A DNA stretch of 64,000 nt from Labyrinthula sp. Ha (GCA_015227615.1 JAALGZ010000004.1:124001-188000), one strand, 5' to 3'. Shown: positions 22,668-35,099, counted from the stretch's first letter. Notes: a model not told the origin generated them from the letters alone. Program-made: numbers and translations.

Positions 22668-25016
22668 TCAGTTATCTGCGCTGTTCAAATGTGACAAAAT
22701 ATGTCTTCCATAAGTGAATCTTGATAGGATATCTGCCATTCTCCTCAACTCCATCACTAAAGCGTTTCTCTCTTCACCAGAAGATGCATCGAACGCTTTT
22801 TGGACAACGAAGTTACCATAAGGATCTTTGCTAAGCATTAGTAAAGGCGTCATTTGCAGGGCTAGATCATTTGGTTGTTTCTTTTGGTTCATCAAATATC
22901 CATCAAAGTACTTCTTGTTAGTATTCTCTGGATTAAGGAACTGCCTGACAATTTCCTTTGCTTGTGATCTCGTTCCCTTCTGAAGACATTTTTCAACTAA
23001 ATGAGACCCAAATTTATGTTGCGATAGTTCGAGGACTCTTGAAGCAACAAACTCTTGAACCTGATCTGCTTGTTCAACACTTCCATGGTCTAACAGATGC
23101 TGAAGTATGAAATTCCCGTGTTGATCAACAGCAAGAGCCCACTGCTTCTTAGCTATCTCTCTCAAAATGTCTCTCAGTGCTTCAGATCTATTTTCATCAC
23201 AGTTTGCTAGAGTTTGTTGTACTAGTCTATAACTGTGCGGATGAATGCAAAAATTAAGCAGATCTTTAGCAACTGTCTTTTCAATCTCTCCTAGAATTTC
23301 ATCACTCGTTGGTGCACCTTCAGCCCTGCATTGATCGTCAGCTGATTTCTTAACTCTCTTTGATGCTTCTATCGTTTCATCAAGAATAAATTTCATCATC
23401 TTCTGCACAACATGGGTTCCATGATTATTCTTTGAAATATGCTCAATATGTTCAACTATTTCTTTAATGAGCATATTTCTTTGAGGAAGACTTACTATAT
23501 CAAAAGCAGATTGAACTACTCTACATCCATGCGTCTGCGTGCTAAGTTTTGTCAAGTTTCCTTTAAATCTTTCTGCTAGTTCAAACTTATCCTCATTAGT
23601 CGCATAAAGAAGAAAATTCTGAACCACATAATTCCCAAAAGGATGACCAGCTAGATCGACGATATCATCAAGAACTTCTTTAATCATCAAATTCTTTTCT
23701 CCATCGCTCGAGTTTTCCATTTTATACTGTATAAATCTGGAACCATGCGAGTCTTTAGAAAACTCAACTATGTGACCCAAGAGTGCTTCTGTGGTTGGTC
23801 TTACTCCCGTCGATCTATATTCTTGGAGCACTTTGCTTGCATTCATTGGAACATTAAACCCTTGTTGAGACTGCTGTGGGAAGAAATTACCTTGTGGAAC
23901 TCCGTAGTTGAACCCCTGATACCTCTGATTTTGTCCTTTGAAGCCCATCTGCTGCGAATTTGGGTAAAAATTAGGTACATTTCGCATTCCTTGCATATAA
24001 TTCTGACCCACAGAGCTTGGTGGATTCATACCACTCATCTGCCCCACGTCGAAAAAATTGCCATGAACAGGAGAGCTAGGCTGGAACTGATTAAACTGCA
24101 TCTGACTTGGAGCCTTAGGTTCAAAATGATTATGAGTTTGTCCAATCTGCTCACTTCCAAGTCCAATCCCACCCATTGGCTGAATACTAGGAGAATCCAG
24201 GTGTGAATTAAATTGCTCGTAGGGCTGAAAACTATCTAATCCACCTAAATTTTTTCCTTGAGAGTTCTCCGACTGAAAAAAATCCAATGAACTGGTTTTG
24301 AAGTGATGAGATGTAGGAGATTTAAAATCATGGTCGTCAAAAAACAACTTGCTAGCTCTTACGGGCTCCATCCGCTTCTTCAACTCGACTCCAAATGTAA
24401 CTCTTCTTCTATCAAGCAACTGAGAGGATGAAGCCTTTGAACCAGTATCAAATGAAGTATCTACTTGATCAAATCCACCTGTTGTTTCTCCTATAGGTAA
24501 GAGACTTGCCTTAACAGGACGGATCCCCGAACCTACTGCTCCAAGAGTATTTGCACTTCCATGAGACCTTGAATTAAACCTATTTCTCTGAAAGCCAGGT
24601 GGAACAGCAAGTAAAGACTCTTTAAAATCATTCCTTCCAGAAAGATTCAATCCTCCAGCTGGTTGATCCATATCAAGGAACTCCCTGCGCTCTGAAGTTG
24701 AACCTAGATTCTTCGGATCCTTCGTTTCGATTGTCGAATGTCTTCTTGGAGAGGCCAATGGTGGGTCAATAACTGGAGAGGTGGGTGAAAACGCAGGAAA
24801 CGATTTTTCTAGAACATCTGATGGTGACCTTGTCTCAGTAGGTGTAGCCAAATCTCTCATCGTCGCTTCGTCAAAATCCGAGTTCATGCGCATTTGGTGA
24901 AATTTTTCTATGACTGAGCCAATTGAATCTAAGCGCTTCAAAGGAGGTGCAAAATCTGGATCATCCTCTGTTTCTTGGAGGTTTAAAGAAGGTAGATTTG
25001 GATTATTCTGTGTCAT
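22668..25016 (-). CDS. Pumilio/PUF family RNA-binding protein
   Basis: 782 residues, single exon. The N-terminal half (1 to about 390) is low complexity, rich in Ser, Pro, Asn and Gln with several Met/Gln-Gly runs, as in most Pumilio proteins. From about 395 to 770 there are eight PUF repeats. The base-reading residues visible in order are SR..Q, NY..Q, CR..Q, TH..Q, YR..Q, NF..Q, SH..E and NF..Q for repeats 1-8. By the established PUF code this predicts binding to UGUAUAUA, the canonical Pumilio element. Such proteins bind 3' UTRs and recruit deadenylase to repress or destabilise mRNAs, in the cytoplasm. There is an extra insertion after repeat 4 (about 555-580) and one before repeat 8. The start is the first ATG; the 5' neighbour is copia element B. 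Confidence 0.93.
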   Translation of the reverse strand: MTQNNPNLPSLNLQETEDDPDFAPPLKRLDSIGSVIEKFHQMRMNSDFDEATMRDLATPTETRSPSDVLEKSFPAFSPTSPVIDPPLASPRRHSTIETKDPKNLGSTSERREFLDMDQPAGGLNLSGRNDFKESLLAVPPGFQRNRFNSRSHGSANTLGAVGSGIRPVKASLLPIGETTGGFDQVDTSFDTGSKASSSQLLDRRRVTFGVELKKRMEPVRASKLFFDDHDFKSPTSHHFKTSSLDFFQSENSQGKNLGGLDSFQPYEQFNSHLDSPSIQPMGGIGLGSEQIGQTHNHFEPKAPSQMQFNQFQPSSPVHGNFFDVGQMSGMNPPSSVGQNYMQGMRNVPNFYPNSQQMGFKGQNQRYQGFNYGVPQGNFFPQQSQQGFNVPMNASKVLQEYRSTGVRPTTEALLGHIVEFSKDSHGSRFIQYKMENSSDGEKNLMIKEVLDDIVDLAGHPFGNYVVQNFLLYATNEDKFELAERFKGNLTKLSTQTHGCRVVQSAFDIVSLPQRNMLIKEIVEHIEHISKNNHGTHVVQKMMKFILDETIEASKRVKKSADDQCRAEGAPTSDEILGEIEKTVAKDLLNFCIHPHSYRLVQQTLANCDENRSEALRDILREIAKKQWALAVDQHGNFILQHLLDHGSVEQADQVQEFVASRVLELSQHKFGSHLVEKCLQKGTRSQAKEIVRQFLNPENTNKKYFDGYLMNQKKQPNDLALQMTPLLMLSKDPYGNFVVQKAFDASSGEERNALVMELRRMADILSRFTYGRHILSHLNSADN

Positions 25017-25350
25017 TTTCTATGTGAAAAAGTATTTAAAAACTATTCTATTGAAATACTCGTTCAAAAGTGTTCAGCAAATGGTCAACAATGGTCAATT
25101 TAGTTTGGTTTTATTTGTTTAACACCTCTGTTATGATTTTATTTCTTTTGATTGTGTGATTGATGTGTTTTTCTGTTGTGATGTACTTTTAAATGTGTCG
25201 TTCTTGCTCCGACGTTTGACTTATTTTACGGATTCTGTGGATGACCAAAAAGGCCATTACTTGTTTCGTTACTGCCGTGAAACTTTCTAGCAATTTCTGT
25301 CACCTGATTTTCGATAAGAATAAAGTTAAACAAATCAAATGAGTTTATTT
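25017..25350. other. PUF gene upstream region
   Basis: About 330 bases between the PUF start and the left LTR of copia element B. It must hold the PUF promoter. Nothing specific was recognised. Confidence 0.5.
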
Positions 25351-25471
25351 AATATCAGTAAAGAATGTGTATATGTTTTCTATAAGAAGATTTTTATTTT
25401 GTATTAGTAGTTAATTGATAAATTTCCCAAAATATATATTTAATTGTAACTTGTAAATTTGTAAATGCTAA
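25351..25471 (-). repeat. 3' LTR of copia element B
   Basis: Aligns along its length with 30,081-30,214. Both start AATATCAGT, share TTTTCTATAAG, the long block TAGTAGTTAATTGATAAA and a TGTAA.TGCTAA end. The copies differ at many positions and by an indel of about 10 bases, so the insertion is old. Confidence 0.85.
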
Positions 25472-28400
25472 TTCTGTGCCCGCAATATGTCAACGGGGAT
25501 TAGGTAATAAAAGGTAAAACCATTAAAAAAAACTTAATTTGTGTCGTAAGTTACATTACAGTATGTTTCCATTGAAATTTTGATGTTGCAGCTTTCCAAA
25601 ACTTGTTGAATGTTGTAAATTCCAAGGGTTTAGTAAGAGCATCTGAAAAGTTGAATTATCTTGAGATGTAAGTCACAGTTAGGTTAGAAATTTTGAGATG
25701 TTATTTAATGAATGCTACCTGTACTGCTGCAAACTTGTACCTAAGTATTAAAGGCATTTGCAAAGTTTTTGTAGTTGATGTTGAAACAGTAATGATCCCG
25801 AATCTTTCTCTTGATTTTGTCATTTCACAAACTAACCCTTTAATGTAAAGTAAGTGCTTAGTTCCGTTGTAGATTTGTAATGTTATGCATTCTGAGCCGA
25901 AGTGGCAATGATTACCTGATTAGGAACATGTGTCGACGTAAAGTGCTGTCAAGGTAGCGGTACCTACCAGAAGTTGATTTTCTGGAAATTACATTATTTA
26001 CAAAGGAGGCATCAACCACTGCTACAATTTGATGAGGTTTGGTATTTGTTTCAATTCTAAAGATTCTTTTGAAAGTTTGATTCTGTTGGAAGTCACCTAG
26101 TATTCTTTGAAGTGCAACCCAGTGCTTGACTGCTGGTTCATTAGAACCAGTAGCAATTTTACTTAAAGCTAACAAATGTCCAATCTGGTGTGTCTCAAAA
26201 AGCCTAAACTACCCAGACACTTTCTGAAAAACACTTTGTGTTTAAGTGTTTCAACTGATTATGTGTCAAACTCAGCTTGAATCGGAATGTTAGAGGCTTT
26301 GATGTAAGATTGAAATCCGTTTAGTGTTCTGTGCAAGTAGCTCTCTTGTGGAATGTAGTAGTTTCCAAGCTCATCTTTTTCAATCACGCACCAAAGAAAG
26401 TCGACTGCTTGATCGATTTCATTAGTCTTCAATTTGAAATGTTTCTTAAGTGTTTGAGTGTAGTGTTGAGTCATAGCGAGAGAATCTAGCAAAAGTAGAT
26501 CGTCAACGAAACAAAGAATGTAGATGTCTTTTCAAATGAAAACACGCTCATCGTGCTGTGATTGAGTAAGCATGAGTGATGTTTTCATGATGTTTGAAAG
26601 ATGATTCCACCAAATTAGCGGTGCTTCACATAACCCATGGAGGTTTCTTTTATTTAGAAAGACATGATCATTTCTAAGTGAGAAATCAGGATGTCCTTCT
26701 GGAATCTCTGCAAAAATTTAAACATCTTTTGGTAGAGTTGAGTAAGGAAAAGCTGCTTCTACATCTACTATTTTGAATGAAAACTGCTGTTGAGCAGCTT
26801 GTGTCAGGGCCATAGTAAAACTGTCTAAATGTAGAGTAGGAGATGAGTAATTTTCTTGGAGTTTGTACTTTTGATGACGCCTGTGAAAAATATGTCTAGC
26901 TCTAAATAAGCCGCTTCTTTTTCTTGTCAAAACAGAGATTAATTGTGCGACCTAATCATTTGGGCTAATTTCAGAGCGTTTTACGTCGGTAAGAAAATTT
27001 CTAGCATGAATGTTCCGATGTTCTTTCTGGATTGCCTTGATGTACTCTTTGTTTTGCGGATGATTGGCTAGGTCTTTGTACATTCTTGGATTTTTCTTAA
27101 GTTTCGAGTCTAGCCTCATTTCTCTTTATTTTTCTTTTGTTTAGGAGTTTGATTTTCAATCTTGTACTCCTTTGATTCTGAAGTTTTGTAAACAAATTTA
27201 CTCAAAGAATTTTCGAATCACTTTGGAAGCTTAAGGGTTCTTCCTTTTCGTGAGTATGATTGTTTGAAGATCGGATACTCTCGTGAATGTTCACTGTCTA
27301 AGTTGCTAGATTTAACTGGAGTAGTTGTGGTAGAATCAGTAGCAGCAGAAGCGACAGTATCAACATCTGGAAAACTAGATTCTTCTGGTCTAGAAATTGA
27401 CTGGTTAGTTTCAAAGTTTAGAGATTGACTTGGTTCTGTAGTTGAGTCATCATCAGTGTCAATACTCTCTGTAGAGTCAGTTTCGTAAAGATTCGTTGAA
27501 TGTTTTGAAATTTTAATCAACGGTAACTTTTCTCCTCTTGAAATTGAATCATGAAATTTAGTTTCTACGAAATGAATGTCTTGTAATTGTGAATGTGAGA
27601 TTCTTTTTGTTCTTTTGTTTAGTAAGGTACAAGTAAGGAAAGATGCAAGTGGATCGAAGCCAAGAAAGATCAATGGAATTGAAACATCATTGAACTTGTC
27701 TTTTCTTTGTTGAGAAGGCACAATTCTATGCGCTAAACATCCAAAAACTTTTACATGTTGAAGTTTTGGTTTGTAACCATGAAAAATTTTTACAAGGCGT
27801 TAAGTTTTCTAAGGTAATGTGAGGTGATCTGTTTTCAACAAAGGAAGTGTAGTTGACAGCAAATTTCCACCAGTCAGTAGAGAGTTTTGAGTGTTTAAGT
27901 GCAGATCTAGCAAGTGTTCTAAGTAAAAGAATTGAACGTTCTGCTAAACCATTTGTTTCTCCATGTCTTTCCGGAGTCGCAAGTTTAAAATGGGCTTTGT
28001 TTTCATGAAATGTGCTAAGAAATTCTGTAGTTAAAAATCCAGTTTATCTGTCCAAAACAAGTAGATTGCTTGTAGCTTTGGATTGACTAAGCAAGTTGTT
28101 AAAACTGTGTTTCAAGTCAGATGATTTGGTCGAAAATGAAAATGATATCCAAATCCATCGGGCAATTTGGTCAGCAATCACAAGCATTAATCCTGTGTGG
28201 TACCTGTTTGGTAGCAGCAGATCTAAATGCCAAATTTGATTTTTATTCAGTGCTCTGGTCTCAAGGATCGAATCAGTTTTCAAAGGCATCTGTCTCATCA
28301 TAGTTAAAGCACAGGTGTCACAATCTGCACTAGTAAAATTTTCGTTTTCAAAAGGCCCAAGATGCGGGGGTTTGTTTCTTGATGCATGCATGAACCTGTA

Positions 28401-30080
28401 GTACCAAATTGACTCAGCTGATTGAGCTGAGTTCGTATAGAAAAGATCCGCGTTTTGTACAATCCAAGGTTGTTGATCCCATTGATGTTCTGAAGTTCAC
28501 TGTGCCCGCCATTGGGAGAGTTACTCGATCCATGTGAAGGATTGTAGCCAGTGTTGAAACCTAACTGTTAGAGAAAATTGTTTGAAAGCAGACATGTCTC
28601 TGCATCCTTAAAGTAATAAGCTGGCAGTGTTATAGACTTTTTAGTGTCAGAAAACTTAATCTGAACTGTTGCAACACCTGTAATGATTACTTTGTTTTTC
28701 AGAACTGAAATCATGTTTTCATTTTTAATAGATTCAGATGAGTAAAGAAGTTAAGATTGTTGAAAACGTTGCAGCTAAAACCGGTGTCAACAACACAGGA
28801 GATTAACTCTTTCTCTCCAGTTGTAAACTTCCAACGTTTTGTTCAGCCAGGAAAGACTGGGAGGCTGTTTTGTTAGTGATGAAAGTAACAAATGTCTCGG
28901 GAGCTACAAGAGGTTTGTATTCTGTGATGTAAGATGTTGCATTTGACGACTGAGTTTGCTTGTTAGTGTTGTTGAAGATCTTTGATGTTCTGTTTTTCCT
29001 GTTTTTAAGTTGTTGTAAAAATCTTCTTGCGTTAGCAAATTTCTTCCAAACAATTTCTAGGTGGTCTCTTCTTCCACATGAACACGTGTTTCCTTTTGCT
29101 TTGCAACTCTTGTAATGGTTGTTAAACCCATTTAAAAACTTTTTCTCTGTACAGAGCACAAATATTTTGTGGAAGTTTTAAGGTGTTCGTGTTTTTTTGA
29201 AGATTGATTTGGTAGTTCGTGTACTTGACGGCTAAGATTTGGTCATGTGGTAAAATGCCTCTGGGGTCTCTGCGTAGATCTTAGAAGAGATTTATGATTG
29301 AACAGTGTTAAGCTTTTTGATGTTTGTTAAATCTAAACTTGTGAGTCTAGAAAGTAAAATGTTGTTGCTTGTTAGGTTTTCTTTGATTTTTGCAACATAA
29401 ATCATTGCCTAGTCCAGCGTCTTCGTAAACATTCCATGTTGTGTACAGAAGGTTAGAGCTTTGTCGAATTTTTGATTGAAATCCATTAGACTTTCTTCGT
29501 TTTTCCATTTTAAGTTCATGATGGTTGAAAAGATTGCAGAAAGTTGCGTGTCACGTGACAGGTAAAAACTGTGACCTAGAGTTCGAATGATTTTGTTGAG
29601 TCTGTAAAGGTAGGCGAGACTTCTAATGTGTTCAAATTGTTCAGGGGAACATGTGATCAAATGATCTCAGATGAATTCGTCCGCACCTTCGGAAAGGGCG
29701 AAGTATTTTATTTTGGTAGAATTTGCAAAATTTGGAAGTTCATCTGGGTTGATTGAGCTCACCAGTAACTCCAAGTGTTTTCTTCCTGTCTCTTTGCAAA
29801 CTCTGTTTAGTGGAACAGCGTAATTAGCTTTCTCAGGGGTTTTAACCAACATTCTATCGTAGGTGTATGTAGATTCTAGGCAAGAAAGGTCCAACTGTGT
29901 AATGTACAGCTCAATGAATCTTTTGAGGGTGGTGAAGTTTTCTGGCGTTCTCACGTACAAAACTTTGTTCTTAAGCGCGTCAGAGAGAATAAGTTTAACT
30001 GCTTTCATCGGTTAGAATAAAATAACACTTTCTTCAAACCTAACAGTGTAGAGAATCATTTTGGCAGTCGCAACCAAGTC

Positions 30081-30214
30081 AATATCAGTTAAGAATGAGT
30101 AAATGGTATGTGTATTCGTTTTCTATAAGGAAGTAATTATTGTATATTAGTAGTTAATTGATAAAATCTCCAGGATACGTATTTAGTTGAAGCTTGTGAA
30201 TCTGTAAGTGCTAA
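30081..30214 (-). repeat. 5' LTR of copia element B
   Basis: Partner of 25,351-25,471. It sits directly before the gag remnant in element orientation. The adjoining internal sequence at 30,063-30,079, read on the minus strand, starts TTGGTTGCGACTGCC and is in the right place for a primer-binding site. The tRNA it would pair with could not be identified. Confidence 0.8.
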
Positions 30215-31150
30215 CTGGTTTGTAGAACAAGAAATGCTTGCAAGACTAAATATATCACACGATGTAGTGCAAAAATTTACTAGAATTGGGGTAAATTTTA
30301 TGGGTATCAGGTTAGGGCTTCTTTCTCTTTGACATTTGTTATAAATTAGCTTTTTTCTAATAGGGTATCAAGTTATTTGTTTTTATTTTTTGTGGACTAT
30401 TGTAAAGTTTACAGAAAATCCAATTTATGAAATATGAAACTCAGCATACCCATTTACTACAAACATTAAAACTACATCACAATATTCCCGTACTTTCCCG
30501 CTCTTCATTGCTTCTATGGTGTAATTGTAAGTTCCTTTCTATTTCTTCTTAACAACTTTTTACTTGAATTGTAATTCTTATTGGATTTTTATTGGACTTT
30601 TATTTTCCTGTAGCTGTATTTATGTATTTTTATGGAACTTATTGTAGTTTTTAAGTTAATCTTCCTTTTTTAGTGGTTTCATTAACTTTCGAACTCCATT
30701 CTTGGAGAAAATTCTATTCACCAGTTTTTGCGAAAATATTGGTTAACTTTTTTGTGCTTCAATACATATTTTATCATTCAGTTTTTTCTCTTTCGTTCAA
30801 GCATCGCAGCAAAATATTTGAGGTCAATATGACTACTTCTTCCGTAAATGGTTTGAACCTCTAGCAATTTTGCCGTGTTTGATTATTTAATACAAATATT
30901 CCTTTTGTAGTTTTCATCTTCAAGAACTTTAATATGTTAGCAAACTATTTTCAGTGTGAATCTCTTGTTGCAAATCCATTCGCTTTAGCTTCAGTGCTTG
31001 ACTGCGGAGCAAGGTCTTATATTTTCTATTTTCCAAATGATAGTGGTATTATTTAAGAATAATGTGACCGTCTATGGAGGCCATCTTGGCTGGTATATTT
31101 TCCAGCTTGCATCATAATAAATTTGAATAATTGTTTCTTTTGCAGATTTT
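30215..31150. other. Intergenic between copia elements B and C
   Basis: T-rich on the plus strand with only short frames. Nothing recognisable. Confidence 0.45.
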
Positions 31151-32800
31151 TTAAGGGTCAGTGCAAGCACATTCAAATGCAAATGTAATTTAGTTTTCGT
31201 TTTGCTTGTCTTAAATACTCAGTTCCTGGTGAGGTCGAAGATGCATGTAGCCGATTGAGCGCCAAAATATAATCGGGCTGACACATTTTGACTGCAAAAA
31301 CGCATTGATCTAAGAATCGATTTGAAATATTTTGCACCGATCTTCGATTCGGAGCAATCATAACACATTTCCGATTGGTGTGGGATTTGTACCAACTTGG
31401 GTTATCGACTTGGTATGTGATTACCTTGAATTCCATATAATTCCAAACAGGTAAACAAAATTAGTTTTGTCTTCTTATTTTCGAACCCAATGAATTAATT
31501 GGAAATATCAGTGTGCCTAATATCGAAGATCTGTTCTTTCTAATAGCGCGTTACCATTCTTTGAACTTTGATAGGAAATCAGAGCATCGTCTACGTAAGG
31601 AATGAAAAATGTGTCACTTTCATGTTCTTCCAAATAATATAAGGCAGTCTGGAAAAGGCATTTGATGAGGTCTACCTTTCTCAGACATGAATCTAGCAAC
31701 TCCTAAGAACATGTTGCCGAATCTTTTGACCTTTATGGGGTCTTTTTCTTTCGCTTATAAGAACCACATCAATCCTTGAAATATATTTGGGCAGTTTGTA
31801 GTATCTTTTTGTTTTTATTTTTGCGTTTAGATTTGCCGTTGAGGCATATGATTTAATTATGTTTTAATTGCTCTGTGCCCCTTTAAAAAAAAACGGTGCT
31901 ACCCACTCAATATTAGTGACTGGTCTATTGCTGGGTTGTAACGGCTTGCTAAGCTTGCCCTTTGTTATTATTCTATATATATGTATGGTTCTTGACTATT
32001 ATCATATTTTTTTAGAATAGACTTCAACCAAAAATCTAAACTTTGACATCACTTAGTAAGTTGTTTAAATAGATTTACAACCTATCTATTATTTGGAGTT
32101 TTTTTTCTATTGCTTCTTCTTACCCTTTCTATTGAAGCTTCTGTGTTTCATTTGTTTGTTAAATTATCACTCTGAATTTGAGGGTCTTTTGTATTTTCAT
32201 CTATATTTCAGATTTATCATATAGGACGACTGTAAGTGGGAGAATATCCCTTATTACAACCTATTTTCTATGAGTTTCGCCTAGAAATGTATGTTCATCG
32301 GAGTTGGTAATTGCCGTCACGTGTTATTCTTGGTTGGGAAAACCCAGTTATTATTTTCTTAATTTTCACCAAAGCAGCTTCTGAGTCGGAAAAAAACTTT
32401 TTGCCATTTCTTTTTGCTTGTTGCTTTTGTTTTTCTCTTAAAAACCTTCCTAAATAAGCCTTTTCCGACTTAGCATCGTATACAAACAATACCCATGAAT
32501 CTACCTTCCCACTTTAAACCAACCTATCTTTAACATAAGAGCCACTCTACTTTGAACCAAACTCAAGCTACCATGCCATATAGCTTGCAACTGCAAAACA
32601 CTACATAGATTCCTCTTTTGGGTCTATCTGTAAGTTTAACTTGGGGTTTTCTGATTTGTTGCACTACCTTCTGACCCAAAACAAACATATTATTGAGTTC
32701 AGCTTTTTTCTTGAGGGAAATAAGAACGGGGGGAGGGAGTCGTTTACACATATCGAAATGTTGTTGAGCCCTTAAGCTTGGATCGACAAACTTTAACAAA
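31150..32800 (-). mobile_element. Copia retrotransposon relic C (minus strand)
   Basis: A shorter relic of a different copia element. On the minus strand, 32,799-32,563 carries an integrase N-terminal region (basic, ending at the expected first core strand, IYVVFCSCKLYGM). 32,489-32,295 continues the core (FVYDAKSEKAY, then KKFFSDSEAALVKIKK in place of the usual SDNG.E). A gap follows where much of the RT should be. The RT box FIPYVDDALIS is at about 31,615-31,580, and the RT C-terminal/connection region is at 31,436-31,173 (PDYILALNRLHAS, then TEYLRQAKRKLNYI). No LTR pair was found. The missing RT N-terminal region indicates internal deletion. Confidence 0.75.
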
Positions 32801-33007
32801 AAGGCGAGTGGATATGATTAAAAAGTATATATTTAAATCAAATAAATGTATTATAGAGTGAATGATGTTGCAAAAGGATGTACCTTCTGAAATATCTCAG
32901 TTTATTACAGTTTACGTCATATTAGATCCTATTTACTTTCCTGTCCCTATTTACATGCTGTCACCACTGCTGCTTTGATTTTGATCGGTGCTACTGCCAT
33001 CTTCTGT

Positions 33008-35099
33008 CTAGTCATCAACCAATTTAACATAACTCGCATCATGTACCTCCTGAAATGCAGTCTCATCCAAAAGAACTGTTTGCTTGATAGATAAAATGGT
33101 AGCTGGCTGAAACCTTGGCTCCGGTTTCCATTGGAACAAGATTTCTCTCATCTGCTTAACCTTTGGCATCCCCACCTTCCTCACGCCCCCACTGAAAAGA
33201 GCGGACTTCATGAACTGGAACGAGTGGACTAAAGCAAACACACCGCAATTGTTTCCATCCTGCTGTTCGAGAAATGGTTTAATGGAGTAGGACCACCCAT
33301 CGTCTATACTACCGAGCTTGTGCACAAGGAGTCTTTGCCAAAGCTGACCAATTCGGAAGGCGAGTAGCTTGAATCTGTCGTCACCTGCAAGAGAGTCGTA
33401 GACGATGACGTGTTTTCCTCTTCTCCCAGACAAGTGGACTGCAACAAAAACGAAGTGGTTTTCGACATGAAGTACAGCTCCCACAGCTGCTACTTGTTTA
33501 GCTGGATCAAACCAGAAATCATGGATGTAACTTAAAGCTTCAAGAGAATCTTGAATCCAATGTTCATCATCTTCACTCACAACACTGTTCCAGATGCGTT
33601 CGTAGCTGACTAGATTCAACATCATGAACTTACGAGTCCTGTTCCATCCGAAGTTCGAAGGGTAGCTGTGAGTAAGAAAGTCAATGATGTCAGTCGTCTC
33701 TAATCTAAGGTCGACGTTGAGGGATTTCACTACAATGGAATCCTCCTCTTGACTCTGCTGAACTTGACGACTCACATATCGAGCTGCTCTTCCATCAACA
33801 TCAACAGTGAGAGAAAAGTTCTCATCAGAGGTTACTTCCAATTACTTAATCAAAATTTTTCTAGCTTCTTCCATTGCTGACGACTTCTGATTCGTTATTC
33901 GAAGACCAGCCCTCATGAGGGTGATGTAATTGTTACAAAGAACTGGTGTTCTGCTACAATATTTGTAACCATTCCCGACCTTGAGCAAGGAACTGTGAAG
34001 CGCAGCAGTTTTGTCAAGATCCACTTCAAGAAGTTGAACTTTTCCATGCTGAACGAACTCTTTAACCATCTGTCTGCATTTGGGTTTCTGACAGTAAATT
34101 TCATTCTCAAATAAAGGTTAATTGATTGCTGCTGATTTGAAGGGACTTCGAAAATGTTTTCTAAACCAAACTTTTCTTTTCTGTAGGCTGCAGTGTTTGC
34201 TACTGGAACCTTACTATTTTTCCTTCTGGCCATTGGGTACTAACCATTTAATTGATGGTAATGACCACCGTGAGATTTTATCTTCTTCACAAAATCAGTA
34301 GCATTACCCATGTACATTGGAATGTAAGCACCTTTTCACCAAGTGTTACTGAAACAAAATTCTTCGACAACAAATTAAATGTCTGAAAAGTTTTTGCATC
34401 AAATCTTCTAGGTAAGTGGTTGTGAAAAATTGCGTCAGCTTCAAACGCAACAGTTGACTTAGTAAAAGCTGGAGCAACAACATCAAACTCAACCCCTACA
34501 TCAACTTAAAGGTAATCATTTTCAACAGCTGGTCTCTCTAACCAGAAAAGATTGTTGAGTGATTTCATGCCAACTTCTTTTAACGCTACTTTTGAAATGT
34601 CCGCAGCATCTAACATCTTGAGGAAGTCGGGCATCAAAACTCTCATGGAGACGTTCCACGGCATGACCCTCTCAGGGTTTGACTGGTTCTTCTGCAAGAA
34701 CTCGCTTCTTCTAAATTGGCTTAAAGCTTCGATAAAAGCGTCTACTTCAGAAATTTGAATAAATAGATAAGGGGTTACAGAGAGCTGGGACCAAAACCGG
34801 TCACCAGGATAAAACCTTCCTCCATGCTTCACTGCATGAAAATCTAGAGAGAGTAAGTGTGAACTGAAACGAGATTGAAATTGCTGTCTAGAGAAGACGG
34901 CGGTGATTGAGTCGATGTCAAAATTGTCTCTTAGAGTAAGTTGAGACGGTTCCACTCTTTCCCAGTAAACTGAGTTTGATTGAGGGTTTAACTTTTGTCT
35001 CTTAAGTTCATTCTTTTGTCCTTGTAGTTTTAGTTCAGTTAAACCGTAGTTCATATCGTTAAATTGGTTTATTGGAATTAGTCCCCTTGCTGTTGCCAA
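33008..35099 (-). pseudogene. Broken large ORF with C-terminal Ulp1-like cysteine protease, probably transposon-borne
   Basis: Read on the minus strand, one coding region of about 690 codons can be followed through two in-frame stops (near 34,506 and at 33,842-33,844) and about two to three frameshifts (about 34,330-34,300 and about 34,110). The last 277 residues are a C48/Ulp1-type protease: His in ENHFVFVAVHL, Asp in IVYDSLAG, Gln and Cys in FLEQQDGNNCGVFAL, with spacing right for a H-D-Q-C active site. Upstream is a Cys-containing module (YC.KPKC ... YC ... LCN). The N-terminal 197-codon block is not recognised. Ulp1-like proteases cut SUMO-type tags in cells, but stand-alone copies with unrelated N-termini are typical of DNA transposons (some MULEs, the KDZ/Zisupton group). 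It sits among dead retroelements. No transposase catalytic domain was recognised, so the class is open. Confidence 0.6.

Larger units (their letters stand above)
25351..30214 (-). mobile_element. Decayed Ty1/copia retrotransposon B (minus strand)
   Basis: A roughly 4.9-kb LTR element read on the minus strand, with domains in copia order. Gag lies in two open blocks (30,008-29,667 and 29,660-29,409), followed by a cysteine/histidine cluster near 29,090. The aspartic protease box VVDTGFS lies near 28,790. The integrase is at 28,391-28,044 (CDTC, then WHLDLLLP and IADQIARW), with DR.GF..TEF and NGLAERS further on to about 27,930. A Ser/Thr-rich linker follows at 27,721-27,218. Reverse transcriptase pieces are at 26,930-26,718 (FKIVDVEAAFPYS) and near 26,510 (the FVDDLLLLD box). 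The RNase H start is at 26,175-25,912 (VVDASFVNNVISRKSTSG). Stops and frameshifts separate the blocks, but open stretches of 60-167 codons survive, so it is younger than elements A, D and E. No intact polyprotein remains. Confidence 0.9.

Noticed and set aside
23745-24206. 153-codon plus-strand frame inside the PUF gene
   Set aside because: It is antisense to the well-supported PUF coding region and has no motif; a shadow frame.
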